DNA of 64,000 bases, taken from Lachnospiraceae bacterium. GTDB taxonomy: Bacteria; Bacillota; Clostridia; Lachnospirales; Lachnospiraceae. The stretch lies in contig JALFLW010000122.1 in assembly GCA_022774505.1 (NCBI GenBank), positions 31,602-95,601 of the forward strand, written 5' to 3'. Position 1 is the stretch's first letter; every line of letters starts with the position of its first letter. Both the position numbers and the translations under genes were made by a program. This document shows, one piece after another, positions 57,700-64,000 of this stretch. The notes beneath the pieces are model-generated. The model was not told the origin of the DNA, did not search any database, and worked only from the letters and a program-made list of their open reading frames with translations.

Positions 57700-57790
57700 G
57701 GGTATAGGAAAATGCTCGTAGCGTAGAGTGGAGCCAACGAGAATTGCGAAGCAATTCTTGGAGGGCAAAACGCTCAAAGCACCGATTGTC
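57700..57790. repeat. Dispersed palindromic intergenic repeat
   Basis: Begins with the word GTATAGGAAAATG and contains the hairpins CTCGTAGCG...AACGAG and GAATTGC-GAA-GCAATTC, followed by GAGGGCAAAACGC. The words GTATAGGAAAATG and GAGGGCAAAAC occur in the same order at 12819-12860, so both sites belong to one repeat family with different inner parts. Confidence 0.6.
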
Positions 57791-57828
57791 AACTTATCGT
57801 TGTACTGTCTCCGGAATACAAAAGCTGC

Positions 57829-58695
57829 TTAAAGCTGCTTACTCCTCCGTCCCCGACAGTACTGACAGATTAAAATGCCGGCGGATATGACGACCAGTAC
57901 ACCTGACAATACCTGAGAAACGGCCACTCCTGTTCCAAAAAAGATCAACTGGTCTGTACGAAGACCTTCGATCCATACTCTTCCAAGACCATATCCCAAT
58001 AAATAGATCAGAAAAATCTGTCCATTATAGCGACGGTGCTTTGTAAAAAGCAGTAGTATTATCAAAACACCCACATTCCATAAAGATTCATATAGAAACG
58101 TCGGATGCACCTGAATATATCTGACCCCGTCAATTTCTACAATATGCTTAAGAACTGTATGGGTCAGATTAGCCGGTGCCACATCACTTTCTTTTAGCTG
58201 CATCGCAAGCAGACTGTCGGTATAACCGCCAAATGCTTCTCTGTTACAAAAATTTCCCCAGCGGCCAATAATCTGTCCTGTGATCAGGCCTACACAGGCC
58301 GTATCCAAAAGCTGAAAGAAATTCTGTTTCCGAATCTTTCCAAAAATAATCGTTGTGATCACTCCTGCGATCACACCACCATAAATTGCAAGACCTCCAC
58401 CGCGGGTATTAAATATCTGTAAAAGATTATCTTTATAATAATCCCAACTAAATATTACATAATAAATCCTGGCACCAATCACAGCAAATACAATATCCCA
58501 CAATGCCAGATCCAAGTATAGATCAGGCTCCTGTCCTGTTCGTTTTGCCTGAAATGCTGTCATCAAATATCCCATAACCATGCCAAAGGCAATGATCATA
58601 CCATAAAAGGCAATGGTGAAGCCTCCAATTGTTATTCCTTTACCCAGAGAGGTAATCTCTATCCCCAAATGGGGAAATCGAATATCCGGAGTCAT
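57829..58695 (-). CDS. lgt: Prolipoprotein diacylglyceryl transferase
   Basis: Adds diacylglycerol to the lipobox Cys of lipoprotein precursors. A 288-residue membrane protein with seven hydrophobic segments and the Lgt signature GRWGNFCNREAFGG near residue 146. The ARIYYVIFSWDYY and HPTFLYESLWNVGV motifs are also family-typical. AAGGAG lies 5-6 nt before the ATG. Confidence 0.95.
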   Translation of the reverse strand: MTPDIRFPHLGIEITSLGKGITIGGFTIAFYGMIIAFGMVMGYLMTAFQAKRTGQEPDLYLDLALWDIVFAVIGARIYYVIFSWDYYKDNLLQIFNTRGGGLAIYGGVIAGVITTIIFGKIRKQNFFQLLDTACVGLITGQIIGRWGNFCNREAFGGYTDSLLAMQLKESDVAPANLTHTVLKHIVEIDGVRYIQVHPTFLYESLWNVGVLIILLLFTKHRRYNGQIFLIYLLGYGLGRVWIEGLRTDQLIFFGTGVAVSQVLSGVLVVISAGILICQYCRGRRSKQL

Positions 58696-58725
58696 TTTTT
58701 CTCCTTTCCTTTTCCAGCCTATACC

Positions 58726-59000
58726 ACATACCGCAGCTCGCTTACTTTCGCAGGCTCTCGCCGCGGCTGAGGGGATTGACCCCTCAGTAAATCAGATTAA
58801 GATTCTTCTTCGCAAGCTTGCTTGCTTCTTTCCCGGCGGCTCTCCTCGCCACATACCGCAGCCCGCTTGCTTTCGCAAGCTCTCGCCGCTTCGCGGCTTC
58901 TCGCTGCGGCTGAGGGGATTGACCCCTCAGTAAATCAGATTAAGAATCTTCTTCGCAAGCAAGCTTGCGGAAGATTCTTAATCTGATTTATATGTGGCTC
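58726..59000. repeat. Tandem REP-like palindromic repeats between ychF and lgt
   Basis: Two direct copies of a ~100-bp unit (about 58726-58830 and 58850-58960). Each starts with CACATACCGCAG and has GCTTTCGCAAGC-type hairpins, the stem GAGGGG-ATTGA-CCCCTC and AAATCAGATTAAGA. The second copy ends in a 20-bp perfect inverted repeat (arms about 58932-58951 and 58970-58989) that may serve as terminator for the upstream-coming ychF reading away; the rest of this gap holds no gene. Confidence 0.75.
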
Positions 59001-59009
59001 GGAATCGTT

Positions 59010-60110
59010 TTACACGTTAAAGCGGAATAATACCACGTCGCCGTCCTGTACAACGTATTCTTTTCCCTCTGAACGGACAAGTCCTTTTTCTTTTGCTGCA
59101 TTATAGCTTCCCTGCTCTACAAGATTATCATAGCTTACAACCTCTGCCCTGATAAATCCTCTCTCAAAATCCGTATGAATCTTTCCTGCAGCCTGAGGTG
59201 CCTTTGTACCTCTCTCAATCGTCCATGCACGGCTCTCATCCGGTCCGGTTGTCAGATAGCTGATCAGTCCAAGCAGATTATAGCTTGCTGAGATAAGCTT
59301 GTCCAATCCGGACTCTGAAAGTCCCAGATCCTCCAAAAATTCCTTCTTCTCATCATCTTCCAGTTCTGCGATTTCCTGCTCAATCTGTGCACAGATCACA
59401 AAAACTTCAGATCCTTCCTTCTGTGCAAACTCGCGTACCTTCGCCACATATTCATTGGATGCCGCATTATCTGCCAAATCATCTTCTGAAACATTTGCAG
59501 CATAAATCGTCGGCTTATATGTCAATAAATTGAAGCTTTCCAATAATTCTTTCTCGTCATCATCCTCCGGCTCATAAGTCTTAGCAAGATTTCCATCCTC
59601 CATATGCTTCTTGAGCTTCTCAACCAGTTCTGTTTCTTTCACAAGTGTCTTATCATTCTTAACACTTTTCACTAACTTGGCATAACGTCTCTCCAAAATT
59701 TCCATGTCTGAAAACAGAAGCTCCAGATTGATCGTCTCAATATCACGAACCGGGTCAACACTACCATCTACATGCACAATATTGGCATCATCAAAGCAAC
59801 GGACCACATGAACGATAGCATCCACTTCACGGATATTTGCCAAAAACTGGTTTCCCAATCCCTCACCCTTTGAAGCTCCTTTGACCAATCCTGCAATATC
59901 AACAAATTCAATCGTCGCATGCACTTCTTTCGCAGAATGATGCATTTCCGTCAATACATCTAATCGTTTATCAGGAACAGGCACAATTCCAACATTTGGT
60001 TCAATTGTACAGAATGGATAATTCGCAGCCTCTGCTGCCCCTGCCTTTGTTAATGAATTGAATAATGTACTTTTTCCTACATTGGGTAAACCAACAATTC
60101 CTAGTTTCAT
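59010..60110 (-). CDS. ychF: Redox-responsive ATPase YchF (Obg family)
   Basis: A 366-residue Obg-family P-loop protein: [15 protein letters not shown] at residues 7-21, then the switch [15 protein letters not shown] and FVEAATGSI-like central coiled region, and the C-terminal TGS domain ([17 protein letters not shown]). The Asn-Met-x-Glu specificity motif instead of NKxD explains ATP rather than GTP use (here AANVSEDDL). Universally conserved and acting around ribosomes and stress response. GGAAAG lies before the ATG. Everything to its right in the window looks accessory. Confidence 0.95.
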   Translation of the reverse strand: MKLGIVGLPNVGKSTLFNSLTKAGAAEAANYPFCTIEPNVGIVPVPDKRLDVLTEMHHSAKEVHATIEFVDIAGLVKGASKGEGLGNQFLANIREVDAIVHVVRCFDDANIVHVDGSVDPVRDIETINLELLFSDMEILERRYAKLVKSVKNDKTLVKETELVEKLKKHMEDGNLAKTYEPEDDDEKELLESFNLLTYKPTIYAANVSEDDLADNAASNEYVAKVREFAQKEGSEVFVICAQIEQEIAELEDDEKKEFLEDLGLSESGLDKLISASYNLLGLISYLTTGPDESRAWTIERGTKAPQAAGKIHTDFERGFIRAEVVSYDNLVEQGSYNAAKEKGLVRSEGKEYVVQDGDVVLFRFNV

Positions 60111-60175
60111 TTTCTATCTTTCCTTTCTTGTAAACCTTGATTTTACGGGGTTTGCGGGTTTTGGCATCTCGTTTA

Positions 60176-60266
60176 TGTACCAATTTATGTACCAATTTTT
60201 CGAGACAGCAATTTTTCTGCCCTCAAAAATTTTGGTTAACGTACCAATCATGTACCAATTTTTGAG
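60176..60266. repeat. Iteron-like GTACCAAT repeats
   Basis: Four copies of GTACCAAT at 60177-60184, 60189-60196, 60241-60248 and 60252-60259, in two pairs with 11-12-bp periodicity. The intervening sequence has inverted A/T stretches (CTCAAAAATTTT). The periodic pairs resemble recombinase arm sites or regulatory iterons; they lie immediately upstream of ychF, at the edge of the accessory block. Confidence 0.6.
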
Positions 60267-60449
60267 AGCCAAAAAAATTAAACCACTTTCAAAGCATCCG
60301 CAATCTGGTCGATTTCTTAATAAATAAGCCACAAAACTCAAATTTAATCATAGCATAAAAGGGGGGAAATGTAAAATCTTATATTACGATCTGTGCCAGC
60401 ATCGCTTTTTCCCATATTGGAATGTTCTTATTATCTGATTCCAATCTCA

Positions 60450-60824
60450 TCACTCTCCCAAACCCAACTGACGTTTTAAAAGGTCGTTGATTTTTTGCAT
60501 GATATCTGATTGCTCTGGAATATGCCCTGCTTTCATTAAAATCTGCCGGTCATCAATTGTTACAAGCTGCTCTGCCATGAAAACCGTTGTTTTTCCAAGC
60601 CTTCCAAAGACATCCTTCTGAAATACTGTCACATGTACCGGAAATGCTTTCTTTTCCTGCTTGCTGGTTCCCGGCATTACTGTATATACCGGACCATTTC
60701 CTTTATCTGTACTGACAACCAGACATGGTCTTTTTCCAGATTGTCTATGACTGCCGGGAAATTCTCCCAAATCCACCCAAATAATATCTCCACGATATAT
60801 ATTCTTTATATTATTCTGTTTCAT
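60450..60824 (-). CDS. PemK/MazF-family toxin (endoribonuclease)
   Basis: A 124-residue protein of the type II toxin family cleaving RNA in a sequence-specific way. The N-terminal YRGDIIWVDLGEFPGSHRQSGKRPCLVVS contains the basic and turn residues of MazF/PemK, followed by the VTVFQKDVFGRLGKTTVFMAEQLVTID core. Its ATG overlaps the stop of the resolvase-like gene by 4 nt (ATGA), so translation is coupled. No classical antitoxin (MazE/PemI) is adjacent; the partner may be the XRE or the resolvase-like protein. Confidence 0.9.
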   Translation of the reverse strand: MKQNNIKNIYRGDIIWVDLGEFPGSHRQSGKRPCLVVSTDKGNGPVYTVMPGTSKQEKKAFPVHVTVFQKDVFGRLGKTTVFMAEQLVTIDDRQILMKAGHIPEQSDIMQKINDLLKRQLGLGE

Positions 60825-61258
60825 CCTATCTTCCTCTCTTTCTCCGCCCGGAATTGGATATTCATTTTCAACTCTCCATCATCCACAGAAAATATTCGAA
60901 AACCCGCTTTTCTTACTTGTCCAACCTTGCGATAGGCATCCTCTTCATCCAAAGCAAGATACTCCATATTTGCAACCAATATAGCCTCTGCCTTTCCCTG
61001 CCGCATCCAATCAATGCACCGGCTATACATTTGATTTACAACATACGGGGCAAAACAGCTCTTACGCACGATCTTCATAGGAATTAACCCATGTGCATCT
61101 GCATATTGATTGATGTATCGCAACTGCCGATCCTCTTTCTTTTCTGCCAGTTCAAACGATTCTTCGTCCGTTGCCAGAAACACAATGCAAGGGATATTCT
61201 CCTGTCTTGCCATTCTTTGTTTCTTCTTTTCTCTTCTCCTTGCTCTTCTCGCTTCCAT
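60821..61258 (-). CDS. Resolvase-N-like protein without visible catalytic Ser
   Basis: A 145-residue soluble protein. From residue ~20 it resembles the N-terminal domain of serine recombinases (ATDEESFELAEKKEDRQLRYINQYADAHGLIPMKIVR ... GKAEAILVANMEYLALDEEDAYRKVGQ, broken here only for reference). The N-terminal Y-x-R-V-S catalytic motif is replaced by VFLATDEES and there is no DNA-binding C-terminal domain. A very basic N-terminus (RRARRREKKKQR) may bind nucleic acid. The ATG at 61258 has GGGGG 7 nt upstream and overlaps the XRE stop (TGATG); GTG at 61261 is the alternative. Middle gene of a tightly overlapping three-gene operon, possibly an antitoxin-like component. Confidence 0.6.
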   Translation of the reverse strand: MEARRARRREKKKQRMARQENIPCIVFLATDEESFELAEKKEDRQLRYINQYADAHGLIPMKIVRKSCFAPYVVNQMYSRCIDWMRQGKAEAILVANMEYLALDEEDAYRKVGQVRKAGFRIFSVDDGELKMNIQFRAEKERKIG

Positions 61259-61503
61259 CACGCTACCCCCATTGCCGCACTTCCAAGTATCGTGTTGGCA
61301 TCTGTTTCAAAATATCTGATCAACTTTATCAGCATTTTCAGGCTCATACCTCTCATACCTTCTTCGATCTTTGCATAATGGGTATAACTAACCCCCAACA
61401 CATCAACTACCTGCATCTGTGTTACTCTTTTCTGTTCTCGAAGCTCCCGAAGATTATTTCCTATCGTAAACATATCAACATCCGTTGTTTCTATATCGCT
61501 CAT
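61258..61503 (-). CDS. XRE-family HTH regulator (first gene of PemK operon)
   Basis: An 81-residue Xre/Cro-type protein: helix-turn-helix NLRELREQKRVTQMQVVDVLGVSYTHYAKIEEG (about residues 17-49), then a short helical tail ending NTILGSAAMGVA. The ATG at 61501-61503 is preceded by AAGGAG. Its stop overlaps the next gene. Likely autorepressor of the XRE / resolvase-like / PemK operon. Confidence 0.85.
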   Translation of the reverse strand: MSDIETTDVDMFTIGNNLRELREQKRVTQMQVVDVLGVSYTHYAKIEEGMRGMSLKMLIKLIRYFETDANTILGSAAMGVA

Positions 61504-61689
61504 TTTAAACACACTCCTTCTTCTGCAGCCTGATGTAGCCGCCATCATATATTTTTAGTTACGATGTATGCGCATGTCATCCGGTCTCTCGACCTGTATT
61601 TATCGTAAAATAACCCTAGGAAAAAATGAAGAACAGTTTCTGTAGAGAATGAGCGAAATAACTACACAGTTTTTGTATAGTTAAGAAAA

Positions 61690-61736
61690 GAAAAAAGGTA
61701 CATATTATTAGAATTTACATCCAAATAATATGTACC
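61690..61736 (-). terminator. Terminator of the second XRE gene
   Basis: GGTACATATTATT ... AATAATATGTACC stem with the T-run on the minus strand; it overlaps the last base of the stop codon. Confidence 0.8.
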
Positions 61737-62074
61737 TACGCAATGTCATAAAGAATCTTTGCTGCACCTGCCAATTTTATCAATTTTGTATCGTCTAACC
61801 CGCCAAGAAATTGCAAAATTTCTTCCCTGCTTGGTTTTACCTCCATTCGATCCTTCTTTCCCAAAAGGAGATAATCTGTGGATACACCTAACACGTGACT
61901 GAGCTGACAAATATATTCCGGTCTAATACTAACGCCCTGATATATACGGTTTATGGTATATATTCCATTTCCCGTAATTTCCGCAAGTTCTTCCGCTGTA
62001 TATCCCCTGCTCTTAGCTGTTTCTTTTATACGTTTTCCAACCATTTTCTCATTATAGTCATTCATATGTTCCAC
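61736..62074 (-). CDS. XRE-family HTH regulator
   Basis: A 112-residue protein with an N-terminal HTH_3 domain (GYTAEELAEITGNGIYTINRIYQGVSI) and a helical C-terminus. I chose the GTG start at 62072-62074 because GAGGAGG precedes it by 8 nt; ATG at 62065 is an alternative. Followed by its own terminator, so it is independent of the PemK operon. Phage-repressor-like in size. Confidence 0.83.
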   Translation of the reverse strand: MEHMNDYNEKMVGKRIKETAKSRGYTAEELAEITGNGIYTINRIYQGVSIRPEYICQLSHVLGVSTDYLLLGKKDRMEVKPSREEILQFLGGLDDTKLIKLAGAAKILYDIA

Positions 62075-62437
62075 GATTATCACCTCCTCTCAGTTTCTGA
62101 ATCTGTTGCGGAGGCAATAAAAAAAGACCTCTACAACCATTAGTTACCAGCCCTCTCTGCAAAAGAGAGTACTCCATGCGTTCATCCACATTTCATTCAA
62201 CAATTCGCTATGTAACTATGTATGTAAAAATCTTTGCCTATTAAAATATCATCATTATTCTAAAACATATCTGGCAATTTATAAAATATAAAAATAAAGC
62301 GATACTACAATAATTAATTCATAAATTCGCATCTCCATATTCAATTGATATTCTATATATTACCAGAAATTACCTTTACTGTCAATATATGACACTTTTT
62401 GTCCTATACATATTCCTTTCGACTTTCTCCGACAAAA

Positions 62438-62504
62438 AGACGCAGAGAAAAATCGACAAAGATCTTACATAACGTAATCGTTTATCACATTTTCCCCTGC
62501 GTCT
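62438..62504 (-). terminator. Large hairpin, possible end of a small RNA
   Basis: Minus-strand AGACGCAGGGGAAAAT pairs with ATTTTTCTCTGCGTCT (two G-U pairs) and is followed by TTTTG. Confidence 0.5.
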
Positions 62505-62674
62505 CTGGTGCTTCCATCATCTCTGATGTGCCCTTATCAGGTGGGCTGTTCATTTAATTGTTATTTTATTCTTATATCACTTGTCCCCTACGGACAATTC
62601 AAGTATATCAATGCAGGTACTTAATAAAGAGAACCCGGAAGATAAGTGACTGGTACTGATAGGAAAATTTGCGC

Positions 62675-62758
62675 AAAAAAATAGGCAGCCCTCTCGAACT
62701 GCCTACCCGCCAATGGGATATTCGGATCAAGGCTTTACCCACGCCTCCCTACGGACAT
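62675..62758 (-). ncRNA. AbiF-associated structured RNA, downstream copy
   Basis: ~84-nt RNA on the minus strand directly after the Abi gene. It starts near 62757 with the segment CGTAGGGAGGCGTGGGTAAA, carries CCCATT-GGCGGG, and ends at a terminator with stem TAGGCAG / CTGCCTA followed by seven T. A TATAAT box lies at 62763-62768, overlapping the end of the Abi gene. Core identical to the upstream copy at 43 of 48 aligned positions, counted by eye. Confidence 0.75.
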
Positions 62759-62782
62759 TACTATTATATTCAAACATTACTG

Positions 62783-63736
62783 TTAAAATTCACTGATTTC
62801 ATCGTATAGTATCTCCCATTGTTCCGGAAGTATTTTTAATGTATAAATATCTACACTGCTCTTTTTTATCAGTTTCACCAAATCCTTCTTCATGGACTTC
62901 GCATCTTCAACTGACAACAATTTCTTCAATGCGTATAATCTGGAATATAAATCATTGTTCTTAGGTAACAGATTTTCTGCATCTTTCTGATGTCGTAGTA
63001 CAATGGAGGATTTCAGTCCAACCACCATGGAATTATGTGCACAATAATTTCTCAAATTTCGTACACCATCCAGCCATGTATCCACAAGTTCCGTGTCTCC
63101 TTTAGAATATCTTTTCTCATGAAACAGATATGTGAGCACACCCTTTCTCAAATCACCGCGAAGATAATTATACATCATTGACATAGTACCAAATTCCGTA
63201 TAACTGAATGTTACCCATATTGGGAGTTTATTGGTATGCCTGTTTCCACCTTTACGATACTCCTTTAGTTCTGGATATTTAACAACATTTTTTCTCAGTT
63301 TTTCTTCTTTGCGTACAATATCATCATAGAAAACGCTTTCAAAATATTTTATATTCGTTTTTCTCTTCTTGGTATCCCTCTCTCCTCTTGACGGAGCATA
63401 ATACTCCTTTTTCATATAAAAAGTCCCATCTTGTGCCTTTATCGCACAGGCATTAGATATTGCACTCTTAAATCGCACTTCGACACGATTGCAATAATAA
63501 ATAAGTATTCTCCTCAGATCAACATCAAACTGATACAACGCAAACAATGCATCCTGTGACGATTTATAACCCACATTCTCAACATTAGAAAGCAAAAATT
63601 TCCCATATCTGCTCGCTCTAAAATATCCTGCATGCAGTAAAAAACAACGCATTCGTATTCGTTGTCTAAAAGACACATACTTTTTCATCATGTCTATCTG
63701 TTCTTCAAGCGTAATCGGTAATTCCTTTTGTGCCAT
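62783..63736 (-). CDS. Abi_2 (AbiD/AbiF-type) HEPN-domain defence protein
   Basis: A 317-residue protein of the Abi_2 family. Family-like segments are YFRASRYGKFLL (cf. YYRLSGY), RRILIYYCNRVEVRFKSAISN, PIWVTFSYTEFGTMSMMYNYL and the invariant-type LRNYCAHNSMV, which fits the HEPN ribonuclease motif R-x4-H. It lacks a signal peptide and is Lys/Arg rich, as expected for an RNA-binding toxin. RBS AAAGGAGAG precedes the ATG at 63734-63736. It is flanked on both sides by copies of one structured RNA with its own terminator, as in RNA-antitoxin (type III-like) modules. Abortive infection is the known role of relatives. Confidence 0.88.
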   Translation of the reverse strand: MAQKELPITLEEQIDMMKKYVSFRQRIRMRCFLLHAGYFRASRYGKFLLSNVENVGYKSSQDALFALYQFDVDLRRILIYYCNRVEVRFKSAISNACAIKAQDGTFYMKKEYYAPSRGERDTKKRKTNIKYFESVFYDDIVRKEEKLRKNVVKYPELKEYRKGGNRHTNKLPIWVTFSYTEFGTMSMMYNYLRGDLRKGVLTYLFHEKRYSKGDTELVDTWLDGVRNLRNYCAHNSMVVGLKSSIVLRHQKDAENLLPKNNDLYSRLYALKKLLSVEDAKSMKKDLVKLIKKSSVDIYTLKILPEQWEILYDEISEF

Positions 63737-63754
63737 TTCATCTCTCCTTTAGGT

Positions 63755-63780
63755 AAAAAAAAAGAATGGATATACCATTC
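63755..63780 (-). terminator. Terminator of the upstream AbiF-type RNA
   Basis: GAATGG-TATA-TCCATTC hairpin followed by nine T on the minus strand, ending 18 nt before the Abi start codon. Confidence 0.88.
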
Positions 63781-63838
63781 TTAATCCCGCTAATGGGATA
63801 TTTGGATTAAGGCATTACCCATGCCTCCCTACGGCCTA
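63755..63838 (-). ncRNA. AbiF-associated structured RNA, upstream copy
   Basis: ~84-nt RNA between its own promoter and the Abi gene. Structure elements: hairpin GGCAU-GGGUA-AUGCC, an 8-bp stem CUUAAUCC / GGGAUUAAG around CCCAUUAGC, and a possible pseudoknot of AUGGG (hairpin loop) with CCCAU. In the downstream copy the latter is GUGGG with CCCAU, still pairable. It ends in a strong terminator before the Abi start, so read-through would express the toxin. Confidence 0.8.
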
Positions 63839-63843
63839 TAACT

Positions 63844-63872
63844 ATATTAACACATGTTTCAGAACAATGCAA
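63844..63872 (-). promoter_or_regulatory. Promoter of the upstream AbiF-type RNA
   Basis: Minus-strand TTGCAT (63867-63872) and TAATAT (63844-63849), 17-bp spacing; start expected near 63838. Confidence 0.68.
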
Positions 63873-63899
63873 GGCACAATTTGCCGTCTCTGACAATAA

Positions 63900-64000
63900 T
63901 TACACCTCCTTCCGCATCCAAGTATGTGGACAATCTTCGTCCATATGAATATCATTCAGCTCCATATATCCTTGTTTCTTGTAAAACTCTGCCACACGAC
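63900..64000 (-). CDS. GNAT-type acetyltransferase, 3' end only
   Basis: Last 32 codons of a gene that enters from the right edge. They read FYKKQGYMELNDIHMDEDCPHTWMRKEV (in part), the typical C-terminal 'FYxKxGF' strand of GNAT N-acetyltransferases, with stop at 63900-63902. Substrate unknown; it lies 28 nt before the promoter of the AbiF-type RNA. Confidence 0.7.
   Translation of the reverse strand, partial: RVAEFYKKQGYMELNDIHMDEDCPHTWMRKEV

Larger units (their letters stand above)
62075..62782. other. Gene-poor accessory interval with RNA-like structures
   Basis: About 700 bp. It holds a hairpin CTCTCTTTTGCAGAGAG near 62165, a long hairpin at 62438-62504 (16-bp stem with G-U pairs, arms starting AGACGCAG, ~35-nt loop) and the downstream copy of the AbiF-type RNA at 62675-62758. 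No ORF is convincing. The structures suggest one or more small RNAs read on the minus strand. Confidence 0.5.

Noticed and set aside
60058..60327. Plus-strand 89-codon frame across the ychF start
   Set aside because: Arises from the GTACCAAT repeats (MYQF repeats), overlaps the ychF 5' end and has no RBS.

Overview
The window looks like a chromosomal segment of a low-to-moderate-GC, Gram-positive Clostridia bacterium, most likely a gut member of the Lachnospiraceae. This is inferred from clear AGGAGG-type ribosome binding sites, a tyrosine T-box, DUF4364- and DUF5721-type proteins, a phosphoketolase, and a complete Clostridia-style type IV pilus cluster. No rRNA, tRNA or CRISPR array was recognised. 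Nothing was searched against databases; assignments rest on motifs and recalled families.

Left part (1-22 kb). The 5' end of a TetM/EF-G-like GTPase gene enters from the left edge. A purine unit follows on the minus strand: a PurO-type IMP cyclohydrolase, a stand-alone AICAR transformylase and an unknown protein, preceded by a ZTP (pfl) riboswitch with an overlapping terminator. Next come a secreted BspA-type leucine-rich-repeat protein and a BlaI/BlaR1-type pair. That pair is divergent from a split OatA-like peptidoglycan O-acetylation system, with a strikingly symmetric promoter/operator region between them. Then follow CorA, PEP carboxykinase, phosphoketolase, a sodium:neurotransmitter symporter, a large secreted GH2 beta-galactosidase and an Rpn-type nuclease.

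Middle (22-34 kb) is housekeeping: rho with a long arginine-rich repeat insert, rpmE, yqhQ, prmC, prfA and a Nudix gene on the minus strand; malic enzyme, a radical-SAM protein and a DUF4364 protein on the plus strand; and tyrS under a T-box.

The 34-53 kb block is one minus-strand type IV pilus locus in the order pilB, pilT, pilC, major pilin, prepilin peptidase, a pilM-pilN fusion, pilO, four minor-pilin/PilX-like genes and a 1736-residue surface protein. The presence of both extension and retraction ATPases suggests a dynamic pilus. The giant protein at the end is a candidate tip or adhesin subunit.

Right part (53-64 kb). Here lie a small Cys-rich protein, a GH13 debranching-enzyme homologue whose catalytic triad appears lost, an ABC-F ATPase with a damaged second Walker A, lgt, a repeat-rich intergenic region and ychF. 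After ychF the DNA becomes accessory: iteron-like repeats, an overlapping XRE / resolvase-like / PemK operon, and another XRE regulator. It ends with an Abi_2 (AbiF-type, HEPN) gene flanked on both sides by two copies of an ~84-nt structured RNA. Each copy ends in its own intrinsic terminator, the layout of an RNA-antitoxin / protein-toxin defence module. This last system is the most interesting item in the window.
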